NCBI RefSeq assembly: GCF_021379005.1 | Contig: NZ_CP075171.1 | Span: forward strand, 3,596,001-3,660,000 | Direction of reading: 5' to 3' | From: Leptodesmis sichuanensis A121 | GTDB lineage: Bacteria > Cyanobacteriota > Cyanobacteriia > Leptolyngbyales > Leptolyngbyaceae | Length of the DNA: 64,000 nt | Shown here: positions 35,112 to 45,344 of the stretch, one piece after another | Position numbering within the stretch: position 1 is the first letter of the stretch | How the letters are laid out: each line of letters opens with the position of its first letter | Translations under genes and position numbers: made by a program | Notes under the pieces: generated by a model | Database searches by the model: none | The model's input: the letters and a program-made list of their open reading frames with translations, nothing else | Told to the model about the DNA's origin: nothing

Positions 35112-38100
35112 ATGCCGCGCCGTAACGATCTCCAAAAAATTCTCTTAATTGGCTCTGGGCCGATTGTGATTGGGCAAGCCTGTGAGTTTGACTACTCTGG
35201 CACTCAGGCTTGTAAAGCCCTGCGAGACGAAGGATACGAGGTAGTCCTGGTGAACTCCAATCCGGCCACCATCATGACCGACCCGAGTACCGCCGATCGC
35301 ACCTACGTTGAGCCACTGACTCCAGAAATTGTCGCGAAAATCATTGAAAAAGAACGACCGGATGCGCTGTTGCCAACGATGGGCGGTCAAACGGCCTTGA
35401 ACCTGGCGGTGGCGCTGGCAAAAAACGGCACTCTGGAACAGTACGGCGTGGAACTGATTGGGGCGAAACTGCCCGCGATCGAAATGGCCGAAGACCGCAA
35501 GCTCTTTAAGGAAGCAATGGAGCGGATCGGCGTGGGGGTGTGCCCCTCTGGACTGGCGAATACATTAGAAGAGGCACGAGTCATTGCCCAGCAGATTGGC
35601 AGCTATCCGTTGATTATTCGTCCAGCATTTACCCTGGGCGGTACAGGGGGCGGGATTGCCTACAACCAGGAAGAGTTTGAAGAGATTGCCCAATCCGGTC
35701 TGGATGCCAGTCCCGTGTCTCAAATTCTAATCGAGAAGTCGCTGCTCGGTTGGAAGGAATACGAGTTGGAGGTGATGCGGGATCTGGCCGACAACGTAGT
35801 GATCATTTGCTCGATCGAAAACTTGGATCCGATGGGCATTCATACCGGGGATTCGATCACCGTTGCTCCCGCCCAAACTCTTACAGATAAGGAATATCAG
35901 CGGTTGCGGGATGCCTCCATCAAGATCATTCGGGAAATTGGCGTAGAAACGGGTGGGTCAAATATCCAATTCGCCGTCAATCCCGATACTGGCGAAGTGA
36001 TTGTGATTGAGATGAACCCCCGTGTGTCGCGCAGTTCAGCGCTGGCATCTAAGGCCACTGGCTTCCCGATCGCCAAAATGGCCGCTAAACTGGCAGTTGG
36101 CTATACCCTGGATGAAATTCCCAACGACATTACCAAGAAAACTCCGGCCAGCTTTGAACCGACGATCGATTATGTCGTCACTAAAATTCCCCGCTTTGCC
36201 TTTGAAAAATTCCCCGATGCCCAGCCTGTTCTGACGACTCAGATGAAATCGGTAGGCGAAGCAATGGCGATCGGGCGCACCTTCCAGGAATCCTTCCAGA
36301 AAGCCCTGCGATCGCTGGAAACGGGCCGCGCTGGATGGGGCTGTGACAAGCAGGAGAAATTGCCCAGCCTGGAAACCATTCGCGCCAACCTGCGGACTCC
36401 CAACCCAGAGCGCATTTTCACCGTGCGCCATGCCTTTTTAATGGGGATGGCAGTTGAGGAAATCTATGAACTGACCGGGATTGATCCCTGGTTCCTGGAT
36501 AAATTGCAGGATCTCCTGGAAACCGAGAAGTTCCTGAAACGCACACCTCTGGATCATCTCACCCGCGAGCAACTGCTGGAAGTAAAACGTCAGGGCTTTA
36601 GCGATCGCCAGATTGCCTTCGCCACCAAAACTACTGAGGACCAGGTGCGGGCCTATCGCAAGAGCCTGGATATCATTCCCGTTTATAAAACTGTAGATAC
36701 CTGCGCCGCTGAGTTTGAAGCCTTCACCCCCTACTACTACTCCACCTACGAAACGGAAACCGAAGTTCTACCCTCCACTAAACGGAAAGTGATGATTCTG
36801 GGGGGTGGCCCCAACCGGATTGGCCAGGGAATTGAGTTTGACTATTGCTGCTGTCATGCTTCCTTTGCCTTACGGGAAGACGGCTTTGAAACGATCATGG
36901 TCAACTCCAACCCGGAAACCGTTTCCACCGACTACGACACCAGCGATCGCCTGTACTTTGAACCCCTGACCAAAGAAGATGTCCTTAATATTATTGAGGC
37001 CGAAAATCCCGAAGGAGTCATCATTCAGTTCGGCGGTCAAACTCCCTTGAAGCTGGCGCTGCCATTGCAGAGGTATCTGGAACAGGGGCTAGGAATTACG
37101 GATCAGGAAGTAGGGCAGGTTTCTCATTCCCCATCCTCGACACCCCACACCCGCATCTGGGGTACTTCTCCTGACTCGATCGACATTGCCGAAGATCGGG
37201 AGCGATTTGAGAAAATCCTGCGCCAACTCAACATTCGTCAACCCTCGAATGGCATTGCTCGCAGTACTGCGGAAGCACTGGAGATTGCGCGGCGGATTGG
37301 CTATCCGGTGGTGGTGCGGCCCAGTTATGTATTGGGCGGTCGGGCAATGGAAATTGTCTACTCGGATGCGGAACTGAAGCATTACATGACCTATGCCGTG
37401 CAGGTGGAACCGGAACATCCCATTCTGGTGGATCAATATCTGGAAAATGCGATCGAGGTGGATGTGGATGCGATCGCGGATAGCACTGGCCATGTGGTGA
37501 TTGGCGGCATCATGGAACACATTGAGCAGGCCGGAATTCACTCTGGCGATTCTGCCTGTTCGCTACCCACCGTTTCCCTCAGTCCTGCCGTACTGGAGCA
37601 AATTCGTACCTGGACCATCCAACTGGCGAAGGCCCTGAATGTTGTCGGTCTGATGAATATTCAGTTTGCCTGCCAGGGAGAACAGGTCTACATTCTGGAA
37701 GCGAACCCCCGCGCCTCCCGGACGGTTCCCTTTGTGGCCAAGGCGATCGGCATTCCTCTAGCAAAAATGGCGGCCCGGATCATGTCAGGCAAAACCCTGG
37801 AGCAACTCAATTACACCCAGGAAGTGATTCCCAATCATATTGCGGTGAAGGAAGCGGTTCTTCCGTTTGATAAATTCTCTGGTACGGATCCCATTCTGGG
37901 GCCAGAAATGCGATCAACCGGAGAAGTGATGGGCATTGACCTGAATTTTGGCACCTCCTACGCCAAAGCTGAAATCGCTGCTAATCAACGGCTTCCGCTT
38001 AAAGGCACAGTGTTTATCTCCATGGCCGATCGTGACAAGCTGGCGATCGTTCCCGTAGCCAAAGAACTCATTGATCTAGGATTCCAGGTTGTCGCCACCG

Positions 38101-38399
38101 TCGGCACTCGCAAGGTTCTTATGGAGCATGGTCTGGAGGTGGAACTGGTGCTGAAACTGCATGAAGGCCGTCCCCATGTCGTTGACTGGATCAAAAACGG
38201 ACAGATTCAATTAATCATGAACATTCCCAGCAGTGAAGAAGCCCGAGCGGATAGCCGCATGATCCGCCGCACGGCTCTCATGTATAAAATCCCGATCGTC
38301 ACCACAATGGCAGGAGCGAAAGCCACTACTGCCGCCATCCGCTCCCTCCAATCTCAATCTCTGTCCGTCAAGGCATTGCAGGATTATGTGGGAGTGTGA
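35112..38399 (+). CDS. carB: Carbamoyl-phosphate synthase large subunit
   Basis: CarB makes carbamoyl phosphate from bicarbonate, ATP and glutamine-derived ammonia for arginine and pyrimidines. From ATG 35112 ([14 protein letters not shown]) it has 1095 residues with two ATP-grasp halves. Each half shows [17 protein letters not shown] or [17 protein letters not shown], then [12 protein letters not shown] or [15 protein letters not shown]. The C-terminal MGS-like allosteric domain starts near 955 ([12 protein letters not shown]). About 22 extra residues near 655-680 ([20 protein letters not shown]), just before [10 protein letters not shown], come from repeat-like DNA. Confidence 0.96.
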   Translation: MPRRNDLQKILLIGSGPIVIGQACEFDYSGTQACKALRDEGYEVVLVNSNPATIMTDPSTADRTYVEPLTPEIVAKIIEKERPDALLPTMGGQTALNLAVALAKNGTLEQYGVELIGAKLPAIEMAEDRKLFKEAMERIGVGVCPSGLANTLEEARVIAQQIGSYPLIIRPAFTLGGTGGGIAYNQEEFEEIAQSGLDASPVSQILIEKSLLGWKEYELEVMRDLADNVVIICSIENLDPMGIHTGDSITVAPAQTLTDKEYQRLRDASIKIIREIGVETGGSNIQFAVNPDTGEVIVIEMNPRVSRSSALASKATGFPIAKMAAKLAVGYTLDEIPNDITKKTPASFEPTIDYVVTKIPRFAFEKFPDAQPVLTTQMKSVGEAMAIGRTFQESFQKALRSLETGRAGWGCDKQEKLPSLETIRANLRTPNPERIFTVRHAFLMGMAVEEIYELTGIDPWFLDKLQDLLETEKFLKRTPLDHLTREQLLEVKRQGFSDRQIAFATKTTEDQVRAYRKSLDIIPVYKTVDTCAAEFEAFTPYYYSTYETETEVLPSTKRKVMILGGGPNRIGQGIEFDYCCCHASFALREDGFETIMVNSNPETVSTDYDTSDRLYFEPLTKEDVLNIIEAENPEGVIIQFGGQTPLKLALPLQRYLEQGLGITDQEVGQVSHSPSSTPHTRIWGTSPDSIDIAEDRERFEKILRQLNIRQPSNGIARSTAEALEIARRIGYPVVVRPSYVLGGRAMEIVYSDAELKHYMTYAVQVEPEHPILVDQYLENAIEVDVDAIADSTGHVVIGGIMEHIEQAGIHSGDSACSLPTVSLSPAVLEQIRTWTIQLAKALNVVGLMNIQFACQGEQVYILEANPRASRTVPFVAKAIGIPLAKMAARIMSGKTLEQLNYTQEVIPNHIAVKEAVLPFDKFSGTDPILGPEMRSTGEVMGIDLNFGTSYAKAEIAANQRLPLKGTVFISMADRDKLAIVPVAKELIDLGFQVVATVGTRKVLMEHGLEVELVLKLHEGRPHVVDWIKNGQIQLIMNIPSSEEARADSRMIRRTALMYKIPIVTTMAGAKATTAAIRSLQSQSLSVKALQDYVGV
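37085..37150 (+). repeat. Repeat-derived in-frame insertion in carB
   Basis: The bases read like the GGGATTAGGGATCAGGGAG-type intergenic units with wear (GGGGCTAGG, GGATCAGGAAGTAGGG), then a C-rich stretch. They lie between two conserved CarB blocks, in the linker before the second ATP-grasp core. Confidence 0.6.
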
Positions 38400-38763
38400 T
38401 GGGGTGAAAGGATGATGAGGTGAAGAGGTGGAAAAGCGTTCAGCATTGTTTCACTCCTTTACCTCACTGCTCACCCGCTTTTCTGAGAATGAAGTAAAGT
38501 TTCTTGTAGTAACTCTTAACTTTGCGATCGAGCCTGTCCCCTGTGGTGTCATCTAACGGGATGGCAAAATTGTAAAGAATACTGGCTTTTGTCATCCAGG
38601 ATGCATTTGGAAACCTCGATTCCGGGTACCCTCTGTAAACACCCTTGCAACATTAAACCCATTCTTAACTTTAGGTTTTCTCAGAAATCTCTCTTAAGGG
38701 GGGTATTTCTGGCTCAGAAAAGATACAATATTTAATAATGTTGACCACTCAGCGGTATCTCCT
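38400..38763. other. Intergenic region after carB
   Basis: After carB there is C/T- and G/A-rich low-complexity sequence to about 38480. Near 38724 TACAAT is a plausible -10 box for the small gene at 38764. I see no other gene or strong terminator. Confidence 0.5.
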
Positions 38764-38904
38764 ATGACTATTCAGTTTTTTCTACAACTCAATAGTGTGC
38801 TAGGGCTGTTCTTTGCTCTGCTAATGGCTGAATTGGTTATCTCTAAATCTCAACGTCAATCCTCTACTGTTGCAGTTCCGGTTAAAGTTCGCGAAGATAG
38901 ATAA
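38764..38904 (+). CDS. Small single-helix membrane peptide
   Basis: The 46-residue frame begins MTIQFFLQLNSVLGLFF and has one hydrophobic helix (residues 5-26), then a basic and Ser-rich tail ending KVREDR. It has a start codon, a stop, a nearby TACAAT box and a helix of the size of small photosynthetic subunits. It does not match PetL, PetN, PsaM, PsbT or PsbM as I recall them. Expression is inferred. Confidence 0.4.
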   Translation: MTIQFFLQLNSVLGLFFALLMAELVISKSQRQSSTVAVPVKVREDR

Positions 38905-39131
38905 CCCCATCTTTAAGATTGTGGCTATTCGCTCCATTCCTTCAAGCAACGAGACGCTCAAATTCCCGCTAGCCTGATTTGGGAAGACAAAATTACAAGT
39001 TAGAAATTTTTGCAATTGGTATGTTTGATTTCTAACTTTTAATTTTTTAATCATTCTGCGTCTCCTGGTTTAGTTCCCCCAACAGAGCCTCCAACTGGTT
39101 TTATTTACTCCCATCATCTCCAGACAGTGCT

Positions 39132-40088
39132 ATGAAGACTGCTCAGACTTCCTCAGATCTAGTCCGTACTTATTTACGAGAAATTGGTCGCGTTCCCCTG
39201 TTGACTCACGAGCAAGAAGTTGTCTACGGCAAACAGGTTCAGCGAGTTACTGCCCTCTATGAAGCACGGGATGCCTTAGCTGAACGGCTGGGCCATCCTC
39301 CTACCCTAAAGGAGTGGGCAGAAGCTGTTAACTTATCAGAGTCAGAACTTCAGCAGGCGATCGCTGAAGGGGAAACTGCCAAACGCAAGATGGTTGAGGC
39401 CAATCTGCGGTTAGTTGTTTCCGTCGCCAAGAAGTACACCAAGCGCAATGTAGATCTGCTGGACCTGATCCAGGAAGGCACGATCGGGATGCAGCGGGGT
39501 GTAGAAAAATTTGATCCCACAAAAGGCTACCGCTTCTCGACCTATGCTTATTGGTGGATTCGGCAGGCGATCACCCGGGCGATCGCCGAAAAGGGCCGCA
39601 CCATTCGTCTGCCAATTCACATCACAGAAAAACTCAACAAAATTAAGAAAGCCCAACGACAACTTTCTCAACGACTGGGGCGGGCGGCAACCGCGACAGA
39701 ACTTGCTAAGGAACTGGAACTCACTCCCAAACAGGTGCGGGATTATCTGGAACAGGCGCGGGTCCCCCTGTCTCTGGACTTACGAGTGGGTGACAATCAG
39801 GACACGGAACTGGGCGAGTTACTGGAAGACACAGGGGAGTCTCCGGAGGATTTCGCCCTCAACTCTTCCCTGCGGACTGACCTGGAACGGCTGATGGCAG
39901 ATCTCACTCCCCAACAGCGGCAGGTGCTCTCCATGCGCTTTGGCCTGGAAGATGGGCAAGCCATGACTCTGGCCAAGATTGGCGACTTGCTGAATATCAG
40001 TCGGGAACGAGTTCGCCAGATTGAGCGGGAAGCCCTTAGCAAACTGCGGAAACGTAAAGCTGCGATCGGCGAATACCTTGCTAGTTAA
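39132..40088 (+). CDS. Group 2 (RpoD-like) sigma factor
   Basis: The 318-residue protein has region 1.2 ([20 protein letters not shown]), regions 2.1-2.4 ([51 protein letters not shown]), region 3 ([19 protein letters not shown]) and region 4 with the -35 helix ([18 protein letters not shown]). Region 1.1 is missing, so it is a group 2 non-essential factor of the SigB/SigC/SigD type, which respond to light, heat and nitrogen. The exact paralogue is not certain. Confidence 0.92.
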   Translation: MKTAQTSSDLVRTYLREIGRVPLLTHEQEVVYGKQVQRVTALYEARDALAERLGHPPTLKEWAEAVNLSESELQQAIAEGETAKRKMVEANLRLVVSVAKKYTKRNVDLLDLIQEGTIGMQRGVEKFDPTKGYRFSTYAYWWIRQAITRAIAEKGRTIRLPIHITEKLNKIKKAQRQLSQRLGRAATATELAKELELTPKQVRDYLEQARVPLSLDLRVGDNQDTELGELLEDTGESPEDFALNSSLRTDLERLMADLTPQQRQVLSMRFGLEDGQAMTLAKIGDLLNISRERVRQIEREALSKLRKRKAAIGEYLAS

Positions 40089-40109
40089 CTGATCCTAAAT
40101 CTGCGATCG

Positions 40110-40147
40110 CCCCTGTATGGACACAGTTAGCCAGGTCTGTACAGGGG
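40110..40147. terminator. Hairpin after the sigma factor gene
   Basis: CCCCTGTA (40110-40117) pairs with TACAGGGG (40140-40147) and TTTAG follows. Inner bases GGACACAG and GTCTGT extend the stem loosely. It fits a terminator of the sigma gene transcript. Confidence 0.55.
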
Positions 40148-40212
40148 TTTAGCTTATGCAGGGTGAGTTCTGTTTGCTAGGCTAAAGCAGTACCTCATGC
40201 CTATCCTGACTC

Positions 40213-42051
40213 ATGCGCGATCGCTACTTTGACCTGATTGACCGCATTGTTGCCGCCACCTTAAAAGGGGAAATCCGTTCCAAGGAGCAGGTTTATCAGA
40301 TGCTGCAGGCCGAGGTCAGTAGCGGTACGGGTGAACTGTTTGAGCGCTGTTTGCAGGAACAGGTAGATGAGGTTCAGGGGATTTTAAAGACCGAGCGGGA
40401 CGAACTGAAACAGGCCAAGGCCACCCGGAAACAGCGGGCATTAAAAACCATCCAGGGAGAATGGGAGCGCTGGCAAAAGGAAAACCAGGCTAACTCTGCC
40501 CTCTCCTCAATGGTGCAAACCTTGGTTGCTGCAGAACCGGATGCTCGCCTGGAGATTCTGTTGCACGCGATCGATCCAAATCAGCCCCGAACGCTTTCCC
40601 GTGAGCAGTTGCAGCAGCTAATTGCCTTGCTGGAAGCTGCCGATCGCCCTGCAGCAGAGCCAGGAACAGCAGATTTAGGCGAACTGGCAGCGGGGTTAAA
40701 GCAGGGCTTAGCAACCTGGCTAGAACTGGAAACCCAGGTCGTGAGTTGGATCTATGACCAGAGCCAGCGATCGCTGGGCTTTGGGAATCAAATTGAACAA
40801 ACTGGCCCCTGGAGCAGTTGGGCAAAAGCCGTCAGTCGTCCCGGATTGCAGCAACTGTTTGAGGATCTGGCCCACCACCAGACGATCACGGCAGCAGGCA
40901 TTCCCACCCCCATGAGTGTACGGGACTGGGTGGCAATGGCGATCGTCCTGCAACGGTTGCAATTGGGTTTAGTCACCTGGTTTGACAAGCAGCCTTATGA
41001 TCCAGCCGCAGGCAAACGGTTGTCGATCGCCACGTTTCTCACCTTTTCTGTGGTTTGGAGCCAGCTTTCCTACCGCTTCCTGGAATTAAGCCAGTCTAAT
41101 TTGGCGAATGCTTGCTTTCAGATGATCTTGCAGGCGCTGTATCAATTCACGCAGCAGGGATATTTTCCGCTCTATGGGGGGCTGTTTGCTGCTTTATCAG
41201 GAGAACCCCTGCGAGCCATGCTGGAGTATCTGGATCAACCTTTGCGCCAGGTGCCCAACACGCAAAGCAAAGCCCGCATTCTTACCCTGCTTGGCTATTC
41301 CCAACGGGCATTGGGCCAATACTCCCTGGCTTTAGAATTCCACCAGCAAGCGTTGGAGATTGCGCGAGAATCTGGCGATCGCCGCTGTGAAATTGCCAGT
41401 CTTAACCACCTCAGCCGTACTGCCGTGATGCAAAAAAACTATGCGGTTGCGATTGATCAGAGTCAACGGGCCTTAATTCTGGCGCGGCAGGTGGGCGATC
41501 GCCTGGGAGAGGCCAATGCCTTAGCCAACCTGGGCTACAGCGAAGTGTTTCAGGCTCAGCAAGATAACCAGTTGGATCCTGACCTGTACGAACGGTTGCT
41601 GGATTACTTGCAACAGGGCATGAAACTGTCTGAACGGATGGGCGATCGTCCCAGTCAGGCATTGTGTGCTCATAGTTTGGGAGTCGTGCAGGTGGTATTA
41701 GGCCAGCAGCAGGAAGCTCTCACATCCCTGGGCCAGGGATTACAGATTGCTCAGGCGATTGGTGATGTTTTCTTACAGGGACTGAACTATATTTATCTGG
41801 CCGAAACCTACCGCAGCCTGGAAAACGTTGAGATGGCGATCGTCACAGGTAGCTTAGGCATGTATCTGTTGCACCAGATTGGCTCTGAACAGTGGCGACA
41901 ACCCGCAGGCATTCTCAGCATTTTGCAGGGGCAGATGGGTGTTGCCCAGTTTCAGGCAATTTTAGACAGGTACCGAACTCAGTTTCTGCCTCTGATTGGG
42001 GTGGATGGCTATGATTATTTACCGGTACTGCTGCAGGAATACCAGCGATAA
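40213..42051 (+). CDS. TPR-repeat protein of unknown function
   Basis: The 612-residue protein has an N-terminal helical region (MRDRYFDLIDRIVAATLKG) with a basic coiled segment (LKQAKATRKQRALKTIQGEW). Residues about 370-580 form tandem TPR units, for example QYSLALEFHQQALEIARESG, AIDQSQRALILARQVGDR and ALTSLGQGLQIAQAIGDV. TPRs hold protein partners. No signal peptide is visible. The next gene starts 11 bp after its stop, so they are probably cotranscribed. Confidence 0.75.
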   Translation: MRDRYFDLIDRIVAATLKGEIRSKEQVYQMLQAEVSSGTGELFERCLQEQVDEVQGILKTERDELKQAKATRKQRALKTIQGEWERWQKENQANSALSSMVQTLVAAEPDARLEILLHAIDPNQPRTLSREQLQQLIALLEAADRPAAEPGTADLGELAAGLKQGLATWLELETQVVSWIYDQSQRSLGFGNQIEQTGPWSSWAKAVSRPGLQQLFEDLAHHQTITAAGIPTPMSVRDWVAMAIVLQRLQLGLVTWFDKQPYDPAAGKRLSIATFLTFSVVWSQLSYRFLELSQSNLANACFQMILQALYQFTQQGYFPLYGGLFAALSGEPLRAMLEYLDQPLRQVPNTQSKARILTLLGYSQRALGQYSLALEFHQQALEIARESGDRRCEIASLNHLSRTAVMQKNYAVAIDQSQRALILARQVGDRLGEANALANLGYSEVFQAQQDNQLDPDLYERLLDYLQQGMKLSERMGDRPSQALCAHSLGVVQVVLGQQQEALTSLGQGLQIAQAIGDVFLQGLNYIYLAETYRSLENVEMAIVTGSLGMYLLHQIGSEQWRQPAGILSILQGQMGVAQFQAILDRYRTQFLPLIGVDGYDYLPVLLQEYQR

Positions 42052-42062
42052 ACTTGACCCTC

Positions 42063-42923
42063 ATGACTCTCAAGCAAACTCAACTCCTGACCCTTGATTT
42101 TCTACCAGATCACGCTCCTCAACCTGCCGCTTACCTCGATCGCGGTGCTGGCCCTACCGTACTGATGTTGCATGGCTTTATGGGGAGTGCCAGTTGCTGG
42201 TTGCCGCTCATCGATCGCCTGCAATCCCATGTCCGTTGTGTCGCCCTGGACTTAATGGGATTTGGCGACTCCACAAAACCCGCGATCCGATACGACGTTG
42301 CCAGGGAAGTCGCGTTTGTCCGGCAATTTATTCGGGCGCTGAACCTGGAACCCTGTTATCTGTTGGGCCATTCCTTCGGCGGTTGGGTGTCTTCTGCCTA
42401 TGCCCTGGCCTATCCCGATGCAGTGACCGGATTAATGCTGGCGGCTCCAGCGGGCATTCGGGATGACAGCTTCTGTGGTCGGTATGATCATCTACGTCCC
42501 TTACTCTGGCAAACGCCCCTGGTGGATTGGGCACTGACTCTGGTAAAGCCGATCGCCCATTTCACCGGACACCAGGAAGCCATTAATAAGATTGCCTGGA
42601 TCCGGGGCGAACTAAATGCCCAACCTGCTGCTCGATCGTTTCTCGTAGATCGGATGCGACCGGAGGACGCGATCGACACCGTTGAGAAAGAAATTCACCA
42701 ATTACGGGTACCGACGCTGGTCATTACAGGCGATCGCGACGAAACCATTCCCCTCTGGCATAGCGAAACCTACGCTCGTGAAATTCCCACAGCAACCCTG
42801 GCGATCATTCCCGATGCCGATCATTCCCTGCCTCGTGATCATGCCGATCGCTTGGCAGATCTCGTTTTGCCTTTTGTCTGCAATCCAGTTCCCTTAGATT
42901 CCGCTTATCTTTATAATCATTAA
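42063..42923 (+). CDS. Alpha/beta-hydrolase
   Basis: From ATG 42063 (MTLKQTQLLTLDFL) the protein has 286 residues. VLMLHGFMGSASCWLPL, VALDLMGFGDSTKP, LLGHSFGGWVSSAYAL (nucleophile Ser), VITGDRDETIPL (Asp) and DADHSLPRDH (His) give the full triad in order. The substrate is not known. Confidence 0.9.
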   Translation: MTLKQTQLLTLDFLPDHAPQPAAYLDRGAGPTVLMLHGFMGSASCWLPLIDRLQSHVRCVALDLMGFGDSTKPAIRYDVAREVAFVRQFIRALNLEPCYLLGHSFGGWVSSAYALAYPDAVTGLMLAAPAGIRDDSFCGRYDHLRPLLWQTPLVDWALTLVKPIAHFTGHQEAINKIAWIRGELNAQPAARSFLVDRMRPEDAIDTVEKEIHQLRVPTLVITGDRDETIPLWHSETYAREIPTATLAIIPDADHSLPRDHADRLADLVLPFVCNPVPLDSAYLYNH

Positions 42924-42964
42924 TATTCGTTTAATTTTTGTAATAGTAACGGGATGGGGAAATT

Positions 42965-43369
42965 ATGACCGGATTTCTGTCAGGATTTTTTGGATCTAGA
43001 CCAAAACGCGCTGAGCAGCCTGTCAAGCAGGAAGCCAAGCCAGAACCTAAAGTAACTCCATCAAGTGTTGATACCTCTGGAGCTTACTTTTTAGACTTCG
43101 ATCAGGCTCAAACCTTAGGTGATATTAACTATATGCGAACCGCCAAAACGGTGAAGCGTACCTTTGCCAAAACGGTGAGCCAACCTGAAGAAAAAGTATT
43201 GATTCAGAGCGTTTCCGCAAATCAGGCTGAAATTGCCGGACAGGACAAGCCAGAGACTTTATCTCAGGCCAACGGTTCCGCATCCGACCCTCAAGTCTTG
43301 GAGCGCCGCCGTTCCGACAGTAGCCTGGATATGTTCCGAAGCATGGCCAAAGACCTGCGCAAGTTCTAA
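42965..43369 (+). CDS. Conserved cyanobacterial hypothetical protein
   Basis: The 134-residue soluble protein starts MTGFLSGFFGSRPKR. It has a charged, Pro/Glu-rich first third, then YFLDFDQAQTLGDINYMRTA and KTVKRTFAK, and a C-terminal basic helix (LDMFRSMAKDLRKF). It appears largely disordered. I do not recognise a family. An inverted repeat follows. Confidence 0.55.
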   Translation: MTGFLSGFFGSRPKRAEQPVKQEAKPEPKVTPSSVDTSGAYFLDFDQAQTLGDINYMRTAKTVKRTFAKTVSQPEEKVLIQSVSANQAEIAGQDKPETLSQANGSASDPQVLERRRSDSSLDMFRSMAKDLRKF

Positions 43370-43371
43370 GG

Positions 43372-43457
43372 CAGGTAAAGACAGAAGGAGGAGGGCTGAC
43401 GGCAGACGGAAAGCATAAATTCTTCTCGTTATCTTCAGTTCTCTGCCTTCTGCCTGC
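43372..43457. terminator. Inverted repeat between convergent genes
   Basis: GGCAGGTAAAGACAGAAGG at 43371 faces CCTTCTGCCTGC at 43446. The arms pair imperfectly over about 12 bp with a long loop. They may end both transcripts weakly. Confidence 0.35.
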
Positions 43458-43721
43458 TTACGCAAGCTGACAAGAGGCTACAAAGTCATAGATCGCTTCA
43501 GATTTTTTATCTTCAACGGACTGCAAATCTGATTCAAATAAACAAATTGTTGTTTCTGCTCCAATTCTGCCCATCTCCGGCTCTGGCCCCATTTCCATCT
43601 CTATCAGATAGGTCACATAGCCCGATCCAAATTGGTAGTTTTTAATCGCCCCCCTTCCACCCACAAAATGAACTCGCTGTCCTTTTGCAAATCGGGGAGC
43701 CTGTAAAGTATGTGCACTCAT
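43458..43721 (-). CDS. Small conserved hypothetical protein
   Basis: From ATG 43721 (MSAHTLQAPRF) it has 87 residues; ATG 43730 adds three. FAKGQRVHFVGGRGAIKNYQ and GYVTYLIEMEMG suggest a small beta barrel similar to SH3-like or KOW folds, then a loop GPEPEMGRIGAET and a helix. Function unknown. Confidence 0.55.
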   Translation of the reverse strand: MSAHTLQAPRFAKGQRVHFVGGRGAIKNYQFGSGYVTYLIEMEMGPEPEMGRIGAETTICLFESDLQSVEDKKSEAIYDFVASCQLA

Positions 43722-43730
43722 CACTCGCAC

Positions 43731-43943
43731 CTTTAAACGTTGATACTTCAGTTGTAGCCCTAAAGCAAACCTATTGTTTTCTACCCAAAGGACGCACTTA
43801 AAATCGGAAATTGTCAGCCAAATGAAATACCTTTTTGTAAAGTTTGCATCTTTGTGTGGATAGGCTGCTGATCCCTAATTCCCAATCCCCAATCCCTGAT
43901 CCCCAATCCATGTCACCATATAGACTGCTTTCATTTGCAATGA
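43731..43943. other. Intergenic region with heptamer repeats before the DUF3370 gene
   Basis: GATCCCTAATTCCCAATCCC-type units lie at about 43870-43905. An ATG at 43909 opens MSPYRLLSFAMIGAH, the likely true signal peptide start of the DUF3370 protein in a shifted frame. Confidence 0.5.
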
Positions 43944-43952
43944 TTGGTGCTC

Positions 43953-45344
43953 ATGCTGTCTGTTCTGTCGTCCCTCATTCTGGCCCAAGCCTCTCCACCT
44001 CCGCCCTCCCAGGAAATCAAGATTCCTCAGGAAGTTCGAGTGTTGCCGGGAAAACTGGATGCGGTTCCAGTATTTAACAGCAATAGTCCAGAACTGGTGC
44101 AAACTGAAGGAATTCTGCTTTCCACCTTCCCTCCTACAGGCAAACGTACCCCAGCCGCTCATCTCAACCTGCCTTTCCAGGGGCGATTTGATGTATTTGC
44201 CCATCACATTGCCAAAGCCCTAACTCCTGAAGATCTGCGAACCCTGTATTTGGGAGTGATTTTATATAACCCTGGCAGGCAGCCCGTAACGGTGGATATA
44301 TTGCAGGCGGCCAGTTATCTCAGTCAGCCAGATGCCCCATTTCTGGATCTGCCTGCTTATGTGGACAATCCTCTAGGAACGGTGTATGCGGGGCCGGGAA
44401 GCCGCATTACCAATGACATTCTGCGGGGTAAACGACAGGAAGGCTTTCCCGCCCAAATTGTGATTCCTCCCGAACAAAGTCGTATGTTGCTGAATTTGCC
44501 GATTCCGGTGAAGGAGTTGAATCCTCCGTTGAATGGGCGATCGACCCTGCTTCGCGCCTGGAGCAGCGGCCCGATTTACATCGCCAGTCTGGCCCGGTTT
44601 GCCCCCACAACGGACACTGGCGAAGAACGGGCACCCACCGTTGAAGAATGGCAAACCCTGGTGGATACAGGAACTCTGGCCGGCCCACGGGATAAAACTC
44701 CCACTCCCCCGGATCAGCAAAAAGGACAGATTATCTATGGTCGCGTGGCGGGGGTGGCCAAAGGTTCCCAGTGGGTTGCGGACGTGGTTGATCCTCCCGG
44801 CATTCAACTCAGTGATCCCAATACCTGGTATCTCAGTGTGCCAGCCGCAGGACAGGCTTTTTCCTATGGTTTAAGTACCCTGCGCGGGGGAACGTTGGGC
44901 ACAGGGCAGGTGCAGACAGCCAGGATGCTCGTGCGTTATCCGGATACGGCCTATGAAGCACATGGCAATTATGCGATCGAATATAATCTGACCTTGCCGT
45001 TACAGAATCGCACCGATCAGACACAAACTGTGGCGATCGCCCTTGAAACCCCCATCAAGGAAAACCAACTCCAGGACGGCCAGTTGCGCTTTCTAGAGCC
45101 ACCCGCTAAGAATGTGTTTTTCCGGGGAACAGTACGGGTGCGCTATACGGACGATCGCGGCTTGCCGCAAACTCGCTATGTGCATCTGGTACAACGGCGC
45201 GGCCAGCAAGGTGAACCTCTGGCGGTGATGACAATGAAACCGGGCGATCGCCGCTTCGTCAACATTGGCCTCCTATATCCACCCGACTCCACCCCGCCGC
45301 AAATTCTCACGGTGCGATCGCTGCAAGCAGGAGAAGCAAAATGA
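43953..45344 (+). CDS. DUF3370 family exported protein, N-terminus possibly frameshifted
   Basis: From ATG 43953 (MLSVLSSLILAQAS) it has 463 residues. DUF3370 features are EIKIPQEVRVLPGKLDAVPV, TPAAHLNLPFQGRFDVFAHH, PGSRITNDILRGKRQ and RFVNIGLLYPPDSTPPQ. The signal stub lacks a basic start. Upstream, MSPYRLLSFAMIGAH (43909) would supply it, but in a frame two bases off. The protein is probably periplasmic. Function unknown. Its stop overlaps the next start by 4 bp (ATGA). Confidence 0.85.
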   Translation: MLSVLSSLILAQASPPPPSQEIKIPQEVRVLPGKLDAVPVFNSNSPELVQTEGILLSTFPPTGKRTPAAHLNLPFQGRFDVFAHHIAKALTPEDLRTLYLGVILYNPGRQPVTVDILQAASYLSQPDAPFLDLPAYVDNPLGTVYAGPGSRITNDILRGKRQEGFPAQIVIPPEQSRMLLNLPIPVKELNPPLNGRSTLLRAWSSGPIYIASLARFAPTTDTGEERAPTVEEWQTLVDTGTLAGPRDKTPTPPDQQKGQIIYGRVAGVAKGSQWVADVVDPPGIQLSDPNTWYLSVPAAGQAFSYGLSTLRGGTLGTGQVQTARMLVRYPDTAYEAHGNYAIEYNLTLPLQNRTDQTQTVAIALETPIKENQLQDGQLRFLEPPAKNVFFRGTVRVRYTDDRGLPQTRYVHLVQRRGQQGEPLAVMTMKPGDRRFVNIGLLYPPDSTPPQILTVRSLQAGEAK

